The notes under the pieces: generated by a model | Told to the model about the DNA's origin: nothing | Seen by the model: the letters and a program-made list of their open reading frames with translations, nothing else | Databases searched by the model: none | Assembly (NCBI GenBank): GCA_016926315.1 | Contig: JAFGOU010000219.1 | Span: 1-19,039, forward strand | Length of the DNA: 19,039 nt | From: Chitinispirillaceae bacterium | Lineage (GTDB): Bacteria; Fibrobacterota; Chitinivibrionia; Chitinivibrionales; Chitinispirillaceae | Reading direction: 5' to 3' | Shown: positions 13,479 to 19,039 of the stretch, piece after piece | How positions within the stretch are numbered: position 1 is the stretch's first letter | Layout: every line of letters begins with the position of its first letter | Translations under genes and position numbers: made by a program

Positions 13479-15224
13479 ATGAACAAAAGAAACCCCGCTC
13501 TTTTTTTCCTGTGCTTGCTGGCAGGCCTGGGTGCAAAAGATGTGCACAGTTCCGATCTCGCTGTTCGCGTGCATACCGACCGTCCCGCATATATGTCCGG
13601 CGACACGGCTATTGTCATGCTTAAGGTGGATATACCGGAAAAGCACCATCTCTATGGTAATCCTCTTGGGCCGGGTATCGGCAAGCCGTTGCAATTAGGG
13701 ATCAGGGACGCGGGTCCGCTTCGGTTGCTTCGCATCTATAAAAGTCCGCCGCGCAAGTATAAACCGCTCGCCGGTGATTGGGTTTGGGCCTATGAAAAAA
13801 ACGCGTGGTTTTTTCTGGCGTGCGTCCTGCCGCACGAAGCGCCGGACAGCTTGACGGGGATCATAGAGTTGGACGCGCTCATCTGCCATACTGCCTGTAT
13901 GCCTGTCTTCAAGGAAATTCCGTTTTTATTAAAGATCGACACGAACGCCCGATTCGCCCCGTTTGCTTCCCTGCCCAAGGGTAAGGATCTTTTTGGGGAT
14001 GCAGAGATCATGCCGGGAAAGGACGCGGGGACGGGGGAAGGTGAAGGGTTGTTGACTGAAGGAGAAGAGCTGGATTGGCGTGAGGCCGCCGATCATTTTA
14101 CCGTTGCGGGAAAGCTCAGCGGATACGCGGGGGAGGAGGGTTTCCTCGCTTTCCTTGCCGACCCCGCTGCCGCATCGGGCGCGACAAATGCGTTCGCCGG
14201 CAAGAGCATCTGGCTTGTTATTCTGCTCGTGTTCATCGGGGGCGTGGCGCTCAATCTGACCCCCTGCGTAATGCCGATGATTCCCATCACCATTGCCATC
14301 ATCGGGGCCGGGGCTCAGGCGTCATCGCGGGTAAAAGGTTTTCTGATAGGCGGGATTTACGGATTCGGCATGTGTATCGCGTATGGCCTTCTTGGAGTTG
14401 CGGTGGTGCTGACCGGAAGCCAGTTCGGAGCGATCAATGCTTCGCCCGTTTTCAACCTCATGGTGGCGGTGCTGTTTGCGGTGCTGTCGCTGGCGATGTT
14501 TGACATTATCCACATTGATTTCACTCGATTTCGAGGCAGGATGCGGCCCGGCGAGCGCGGGCCCGCACGGGTGGTTGTCGTTTTTCTCATGGGCGTGCTG
14601 GTGGCCGTCCTTGCCGGCGCCTGCGTGGCGCCGGTCCTCATTTCAGTCATCCTTTATGCCACGTCGCTCTATTCCGAAGGCCGGCCGGCAGCCCTTCTTT
14701 TGCCTTTTCTTCTGGGCGCGGGAATGGCAGCGCCATGGCCTGTTGCCGGAGCAGGACTGTCGTTTCTGCCCAAACCGGGAAAATGGATGGTGTGGGTGCG
14801 CAATGGCTTCGGGGTCATCATTCTGGCAATTGCACTCTACTATGCGGTGACCGGTGTGCGGCTCATCGTGCAGAGCCACCGTGTCGCGTCAGAAGCTATA
14901 GCCGTGGAGCCTTCTTCTGATCTGCAGTGGCATCATTCGCTTGCCGAGGGCCTGGTTTCGGCGAAAGAAAAGGGGCAACCCGTGTTTATTGACTTCTGGG
15001 CCACCTGGTGCAAGAACTGCCATGCAATGGAGGCGACGACCTTCCAGAAGCCGCACGTGCAAGAGGCGTTCAAGAACTATACGCTTATCAAGTTCCAGGC
15101 TGAACGTCCGGACGAGCCTCGCACCAAGGAGATCTTGAAGCATTTCGGCGTGATCGGGTTGCCCACCTATGTGGTGCTTGAACCGGCCGGCAAACAGGCC
15201 GCGCCGGATGAAAACGCTCCTTGA
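13479..15224 (+). CDS. dsbD: Thiol:disulfide interchange protein DsbD
   Basis: Moves reducing equivalents from cytosolic thioredoxin across the inner membrane to periplasmic thiol proteins. The 581-residue protein has all three parts. A signal peptide (1-24) leads a periplasmic beta domain with Cys136 and Cys140 (CHTAC). From about residue 246 a membrane domain of about eight segments holds NLTPCVMPMIP (Cys263) and GACVAPVL (Cys382), the membrane cysteine pair. A C-terminal periplasmic thioredoxin domain has FWATWCKNC (Cys511/Cys514) and a VIGLPTYVV cis-Pro loop. The N-domain pair is CxxxC, closer than the wider spacing in E. coli. GGAG elements sit just upstream of the ATG. No cytochrome c maturation genes are nearby, so the client proteins are unknown. 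Confidence 0.95.
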   Translation: MNKRNPALFFLCLLAGLGAKDVHSSDLAVRVHTDRPAYMSGDTAIVMLKVDIPEKHHLYGNPLGPGIGKPLQLGIRDAGPLRLLRIYKSPPRKYKPLAGDWVWAYEKNAWFFLACVLPHEAPDSLTGIIELDALICHTACMPVFKEIPFLLKIDTNARFAPFASLPKGKDLFGDAEIMPGKDAGTGEGEGLLTEGEELDWREAADHFTVAGKLSGYAGEEGFLAFLADPAAASGATNAFAGKSIWLVILLVFIGGVALNLTPCVMPMIPITIAIIGAGAQASSRVKGFLIGGIYGFGMCIAYGLLGVAVVLTGSQFGAINASPVFNLMVAVLFAVLSLAMFDIIHIDFTRFRGRMRPGERGPARVVVVFLMGVLVAVLAGACVAPVLISVILYATSLYSEGRPAALLLPFLLGAGMAAPWPVAGAGLSFLPKPGKWMVWVRNGFGVIILAIALYYAVTGVRLIVQSHRVASEAIAVEPSSDLQWHHSLAEGLVSAKEKGQPVFIDFWATWCKNCHAMEATTFQKPHVQEAFKNYTLIKFQAERPDEPRTKEILKHFGVIGLPTYVVLEPAGKQAAPDENAP

Positions 15225-15478
15225 TTGTCAACAGGAAAGGCGTTATGAAGTACGGGATTGCCGCGATATCCGCCCGACTGTTCACTGGCGTTCTTGCATA
15301 AAAGGGCGGTAGAATAAGAATCGTTTGTACAACCGCATTTTATCATAGTAATTTTGAAAAATACCTGCCGTCGGCCTGCTGTAAGCTGGACAGCGGGTGC
15401 TCAAGCATGACATACTAGTACCTAAACGTTTGGTGACCTTTCATCGCGTGCAATTCACGTAAGATAAAGGAACAGCAC
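15225..15478. other. 254-bp intergenic region with an 18-codon ORF
   Basis: Between dsbD and the phosphatase gene. ATG at 15245 opens an 18-codon frame ending at 15301 (a short MKYGIAAIS... peptide), preceded by GGAAAGG. It could be a leader peptide or chance. CGTG-N5-CACG near 15448 is a small dyad. No convincing promoter was assigned, though the length of the gap suggests the phosphatase gene is separately transcribed. Confidence 0.3.
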
Positions 15479-17263
15479 ATGCAGGGTGAAAGCCGCAGGA
15501 CCGGCCGTAATTCAAACAAACCCTCTGTGCCGGCCGAAAGCGAGCTGCTCATCGCGCTTCTTGACAACATACCTGATTCCATCTATTTCAAGGACCGCAG
15601 CAGCAGATTTCTCAGGGTCAATAAAGGGTGGTGCGCGAAGCACGGCGTAAGGACACCGGACGAGGTGGCGGGGAAGACCGATTTCGATTTTTTCAGCAAC
15701 ATACACGCTCGCCAGGCGTTCGCGGACGAACAGAAGGTGGTCCGGACCGGCGAGCCCATCGTGGGCATTGAAGAAAAGGAGACCTGGCAGGACCGTCCCG
15801 ATACCTGGGTTTCCACGACAAAAATGCCGCTTCATGATAAGCAGGGGACCATTATCGGCACGTTTGGTCTCTCTCGCGATATTACGGAGGTGAAAGGATA
15901 CCGGGACGCGCTTCAAGCAGCCAAAGATGAACTGGAAGTACGGGTAGAGCAGCGCACGGCTGAGTTGCGCGATGCGAAGCGGCGGCTCGAGCAGAATGTT
16001 GAGCAGCTCACGTCGTTAAACAGTATTGCCTACGAACTGGCGGGAATTCTTGACGTTGACACGATGCTGCAGGCTCTCGGCAGGGCGTTTCTGTCCCGTT
16101 TTCCTTCCGCGCATGTCGCGGTATGCCAGAAAACGAACAGGGGATACTCTTGCGCCTACGCCACGGGATTGCTTGACGAGCCGGATGCCCGCCGCTTCGC
16201 CGAACAGGCGCTGGCGTCACTGGTGCCGCGTATTTCCGGATCGCCGCAGTGCAACGCGGATTGGCTCGCCGATAAGCGGTACACCGGAGGAATGCCGGGG
16301 GCGCTGGCCGGATGCCCGTGCTGGATCGTGATTCCGCTCCGGTCGGATACCACCCTTCTCGCCACGGTCCAGTTGTTCGGCCCGCCGGAACTGCAGATCA
16401 TTTTCAAACAGGAAAAAGCATTTATAGCGACGCTGGCGGCGCATGGCGGGATCTGCTTGAACAATACGCTCAATTACAGCTATCTCAAGGTAAAGGCGCG
16501 GCTTGAAGGTGAGTTTAAAGCAGCGAGCAACATTCAGAGGAGTTTCGCGCCGGACTTCAAATGCGGGATTCCCCGTGTCGATATGGCGGGCCTGTACCGG
16601 CCGGCGCATGAGGTCGGCGGTGATTACCTCGATTGCTTTAAAAACAGTGACGGCAGTACCGTGGTCATGATTGCGGATGTATGCGGCAAGGGGGTGCCGG
16701 CCGCGCTTCTCATGACCGTGCTGCGCAGTATTGCCCGCGCCGAGTCGCGCACCCATTTCAGCGCGCAATCGCTGTTGGCCGCAGTGAACGCGACCATCAG
16801 CAGCAGTATCAACGAGCGTTCATTCATTACGGCGCTCTGCCTTGTCATCGCGCACGACGGATCATCAATGACCTGTGCCCGCGCGGGTCATACGAAACTT
16901 TTGAAAATAGACGCCGGCCGGGAAGACGTTGCGGTCGTTGAAAGCCGCGGTTTGGCGTTGGGATTGATCCCTGACGAGAAGCGATTTGCTGAAAACCTCG
17001 AAGAGGTAACGCTGCCGCTGGCGGCCGGTGATTTGTTTTTTACTTACACTGACGGGCTGACCGAAGCGGTGGATGCCGCGGAAACGCCCTACGGCATTGC
17101 GCGGCTGAAGCGGGTGATGCAGCGGTCAAAACACGAAACATCCGAAGGCTTTCTGGAGATAATCATCACCGATGTGCGAAAGTTTGTCGGCCGGGCGCCG
17201 GCCCACGACGATTGCGCCATGTTTGTGATGAAGGTTAGGGGACAAAGCAGCACAGGCATATAA
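15479..17263 (+). CDS. PAS-GAF-SpoIIE (RsbU-type) serine phosphatase
   Basis: A 594-residue cytosolic signalling protein with no membrane segment. Residues 22-140 form a PAS domain (LLDNIPDSIYFKDRSSRFLRVN ... GLSRDITE). A coiled coil spans about 143-180. Residues 180-335 form a GAF-like domain. Residues 350-594 form a PP2C/SpoIIE phosphatase domain with all metal ligands: EVGGDYLD (Asp382), ADVCGKGVPAALLM (Asp400), FTYTDGLTEA (Asp525) and HDDCAMFV (Asp577/578). RsbU and SpoIIE enzymes dephosphorylate a STAS-domain antagonist and so free sigma factors or other targets. The GAF region has a Cys pair (GCPC) that might bind a ligand or metal; this is speculative. AAAGGA lies 8 nt before the ATG. 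No RsbW-type kinase or sigma factor is adjacent. Confidence 0.93.
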   Translation: MQGESRRTGRNSNKPSVPAESELLIALLDNIPDSIYFKDRSSRFLRVNKGWCAKHGVRTPDEVAGKTDFDFFSNIHARQAFADEQKVVRTGEPIVGIEEKETWQDRPDTWVSTTKMPLHDKQGTIIGTFGLSRDITEVKGYRDALQAAKDELEVRVEQRTAELRDAKRRLEQNVEQLTSLNSIAYELAGILDVDTMLQALGRAFLSRFPSAHVAVCQKTNRGYSCAYATGLLDEPDARRFAEQALASLVPRISGSPQCNADWLADKRYTGGMPGALAGCPCWIVIPLRSDTTLLATVQLFGPPELQIIFKQEKAFIATLAAHGGICLNNTLNYSYLKVKARLEGEFKAASNIQRSFAPDFKCGIPRVDMAGLYRPAHEVGGDYLDCFKNSDGSTVVMIADVCGKGVPAALLMTVLRSIARAESRTHFSAQSLLAAVNATISSSINERSFITALCLVIAHDGSSMTCARAGHTKLLKIDAGREDVAVVESRGLALGLIPDEKRFAENLEEVTLPLAAGDLFFTYTDGLTEAVDAAETPYGIARLKRVMQRSKHETSEGFLEIIITDVRKFVGRAPAHDDCAMFVMKVRGQSSTGI

Positions 17264-17352
17264 GCCATCTTCGTAAGCGGGGTTACAGCGACCGTAGTGG
17301 GAATTTAAATGGGAATTCTCTATGTTTTCTTGCGGTATGCTGAGTTATATTA

Positions 17353-17361
17353 TGGTATATT
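17353..17361 (+). promoter_or_regulatory. Extended -10 promoter for the MntA-HepT pair
   Basis: TGG-TATATT, an extended -10 element, about 50 bp before the MntA ATG, in an AT-rich stretch that also contains a second TATATT (17346-17351). No -35 is needed in this class. Confidence 0.4.
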
Positions 17362-17411
17362 GGAACTAAGGTCAAATAAGCCAGATGCAGAGGGTACAAT
17401 ACGAAGATACT

Positions 17412-17711
17412 ATGGATACGCGTGAAGAAATTCTTGAATTTCTAAAGGCCAACCGTGAGTTTCTGAAAGAGCAGTTTCATGTCATAAAAATCGGCCTGTT
17501 TGGCTCGTTTGCGCGAAGCGAGCAGACGCCGCATAGTGATATCGATCTCATCATTGAGATGGATGCCGATGTAAATGAGGTCTTCCAATTAAAAAACAGA
17601 ATGCGGGAATTTTTCTCTGACCGCTGCAAACGTACCGTTGATCTGGCAAGGGAAAAATACCTGCGACCTTACGCCCGCAAGCAGATTCTCAAGGAAGCGA
17701 TATTTGTCTAA
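17412..17711 (+). CDS. mntA: MntA-type minimal nucleotidyltransferase antitoxin
   Basis: A 99-residue protein. GLFGSFARSEQTPHSDIDLI gives the GSX10DXD motif (Gly31-Ser32, Asp43, Asp45), and Asp77 in RTVDLARE is the third catalytic carboxylate. In characterised MntA-HepT systems this enzyme AMPylates a tyrosine of the HEPN toxin and so blocks it. The ATG at 17412 starts where family members usually do; an in-frame ATG at 17385 adds nine residues. The gene overlaps the HEPN gene by 8 bp. The DNA is AT-richer than that of the neighbours, consistent with recent acquisition. The family call is strong; antitoxin activity is inferred from the pairing. Confidence 0.9.
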   Translation: MDTREEILEFLKANREFLKEQFHVIKIGLFGSFARSEQTPHSDIDLIIEMDADVNEVFQLKNRMREFFSDRCKRTVDLAREKYLRPYARKQILKEAIFV

Positions 17712-18042
17712 TACGAAAGATATTCTTTGCCTAAAAGGCATTCTTGATTCAGCTGAAAAAATAATCAGTTTTTCCTCATCCTTTTCAACTCCAGATGAAC
17801 TGTTTGCAGACCAGAAGAGTTTTGACGCTGTATGTATGAATTTCATTGTTATTGGAGAAATGTCTGACCGGATTACTGACGAATTCAAGCGTACGCACAC
17901 GGAGATCAACTGGAAAGAAATTAAGGGGCTACGGAATATTATCGCACATGACTACTTTGGTGTCGATGCAGAGGAACTGTGGGGCATAATCCAAGCGCAC
18001 ATTCCCGGAGTAATCGAATCAATTCGGAAAATTTTCAACTAA
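17704..18042 (+). CDS. hepT: HepT-type HEPN ribonuclease toxin
   Basis: A 112-residue all-helical protein. RNIIAHDYFGVD carries the RX4HXY motif of HepT (Arg77, His82, Tyr84): Arg and His are the RNase residues and Tyr the site AMPylated by MntA in characterised systems. FIVIGEMSDRIT is the usual central helix. The start is a TTG at 17704, chosen because AAGGAAG (17691-17697) lies 6 nt upstream and the protein then begins MSNTKDIL; the open frame reaching back to an ATG at 17638 sits deep inside the antitoxin gene. The 8-bp overlap gives coupled translation, with antitoxin first. Confidence 0.9.
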   Translation: MSNTKDILCLKGILDSAEKIISFSSSFSTPDELFADQKSFDAVCMNFIVIGEMSDRITDEFKRTHTEINWKEIKGLRNIIAHDYFGVDAEELWGIIQAHIPGVIESIRKIFN

Positions 18043-18079
18043 TCGATTGTTTTTATTCGTGACCGAGCGGAGTATACGG

Positions 18080-19039
18080 TCAATGAATGCTATGCGTTGA
18101 CGGAGAATAATTATTAAACCGCGGCCCTCTGCCTCCCGTATTCCGGGCATCCCGTTGCTTCCGTTGATGCCCCCGCCGCCTGTGGGAACGATGCTGCGGC
18201 GTGGCATGCGCTCCCCCCTGTTCAAAACCGGGAAAATCCCTCAAGGTATATTGTTTGCCGATGGTCTGCTCGATGGACTGAAAGTATTTGTTTTCATCCG
18301 GAGAAACGAAGGTAATGGCTTTCCCGCTCGCCTCGGCGCGGCCGGTCCTGCCGATCCGGTGTATGTAGTCTTCCGGCGTCACCGGCGTGTCGAAGTTGAT
18401 CACAAAGGATATGCCGTCAACGTCGATCCCGCGCGAGGCGATGTCGGTCGCGACCAGCACGTTGAAATCGCGGCGCCGGAAACCCGCCATGACCTGTTCC
18501 CGCTGCGATTGCTGGCGGTCGGAGTGAATGGCTTCGGCAACAATGCCCCGCCGGTGAAGTTGACGGGCGATGTCGTCGGCGCCATGTTTGGTGCGTGAAA
18601 AAACGAGAATGGTTTCGGCGGGAAGCTGCTTGAGGATGACCGCCAGGACATCGATTTTCCGGTGGCGGTTCATACGGTAAAAATACTGCGTAACCGTTTC
18701 CACCGGCGTGTTGGTCCGTCCCACGGTGATGGAGACCGGATTGCGCTGTATCGATGCGGCCAGCGACCGGACCGCGCCGGACATGGTGGCTGAAAAAAGC
18801 AGGGTCTGGCGGTCGCGGCCGATGCGGCCGATGATGTTCTGCACGTCTTCGGCGAATCCCATGTCGAACATCCGGTCCGCTTCATCAACGACAAGATATT
18901 CCACCGAGGACAGGTTGGCGGTATTGCCCCGCAAATGGTCGAGCAGGCGTCCCGGGGTCGCGATGATCACGTCGGCATTTTTCATGCCATGGATCTGCGG
19001 TGACTGAAACACGCCGCCGTAAACGGCGACGGATTGGAC
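18080..19039 (-). CDS. DEAD-box RNA helicase, N-terminus outside the window (RhlE-like)
   Basis: The last 319 residues of an ATP-dependent RNA helicase; the gene continues past the right edge. Visible motifs in order: VAVYGG, ATPGRLLDH (Ib), VDEADRMFDMGF (II), FSATM (III), ILVFSRTK (IV), VLVATDIASRGIDV (V) and YIHRIGRTGRA (VI). The Q motif, Walker A and Ia lie outside the window. The tail of about 45 residues is basic and rich in His, Arg, Gly and Asn, as in RNA-binding extensions of RhlE-type proteins. It is convergent with the HepT gene across 37 bp that hold no clear terminator. Roles in ribosome assembly or RNA decay are typical of the family and not specific to this copy. Confidence 0.93.
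   Translation of the reverse strand, partial: VQSVAVYGGVFQSPQIHGMKNADVIIATPGRLLDHLRGNTANLSSVEYLVVDEADRMFDMGFAEDVQNIIGRIGRDRQTLLFSATMSGAVRSLAASIQRNPVSITVGRTNTPVETVTQYFYRMNRHRKIDVLAVILKQLPAETILVFSRTKHGADDIARQLHRRGIVAEAIHSDRQQSQREQVMAGFRRRDFNVLVATDIASRGIDVDGISFVINFDTPVTPEDYIHRIGRTGRAEASGKAITFVSPDENKYFQSIEQTIGKQYTLRDFPGFEQGGAHATPQHRSHRRRGHQRKQRDARNTGGRGPRFNNYSPSTHSIH

Noticed and set aside
15245..15301. 18-codon ORF after dsbD as a gene
   Set aside because: It has a plausible Shine-Dalgarno but is too short to judge, and no downstream attenuator structure was seen.
1..19039. CRISPR arrays, tRNA genes, insertion sequences, phage genes
   Set aside because: No regularly spaced direct repeats, no T-loop-like GGTTCGA...CC cloverleaf, no transposase or integrase motifs in any credible frame.

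Overview
The window is about 19 kb of moderately GC-rich bacterial DNA with 18 supportable protein genes; the last is cut by the right edge. There is no rRNA, tRNA, CRISPR array or transposase. The gene set suggests a Gram-negative, diderm heterotroph: signal peptides, a lipoprotein, a periplasmic FKBP isomerase, a DsbD-type thiol exchanger and a TonB-C/AgmX-like domain. A large secreted metalloprotease-like protein has a C-terminal tail resembling FlgD-like/type IX sorting domains, and this with the AgmX-like domain points to the Fibrobacterota/FCB neighbourhood. That placement is inference; no decisive phylogenetic marker lies in the window.

Layout. (1) 1-740: two inverted-repeat elements, then folE (GTP cyclohydrolase I) on the minus strand. 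(2) 927-4629, plus strand: a membrane-anchored protein with a TonB-C/AgmX-like end; then, behind its own promoter, a Cache-domain receptor with a very long charged coiled coil; 12 bp further on, an IspF-fold protein that has lost several canonical active-site residues. (3) 4666-9823, minus strand: secreted metalloprotease -> overlapping lipoprotein -> STAS protein carrying two CxxC pairs -> periplasmic FKBP isomerase. (4) 10000-12298, plus strand: a YchF/Obg-family protein whose GTPase motifs have been deleted, a YkgJ-like cysteine-cluster protein overlapping a PPC/DUF296 protein, and a solitary AbiEii-like nucleotidyltransferase. A candidate minus-strand small RNA with a strong intrinsic terminator sits between the first two. 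(5) 12348-13112, minus strand: a TPR protein. (6) 13479-18042, plus strand: DsbD, a PAS-GAF-SpoIIE phosphatase, and a MntA-HepT toxin-antitoxin pair in visibly AT-richer DNA. (7) 18080 to the right edge, minus strand: the C-terminal part of a DEAD-box RNA helicase.

How the genes may work together. The SpoIIE-type phosphatase and the STAS protein (which keeps the candidate phospho-serine) are the two halves expected in a partner-switching pathway, but they are 9 kb apart, so the link is only a hypothesis. The Cache receptor and the IspF-like protein look co-transcribed. The metalloprotease and lipoprotein are translationally coupled, as are the YkgJ and PPC genes. The most unusual items are the YchF-like protein with a collapsed G domain, the IspF-like protein with altered catalytic positions, and the unassigned small-RNA locus.
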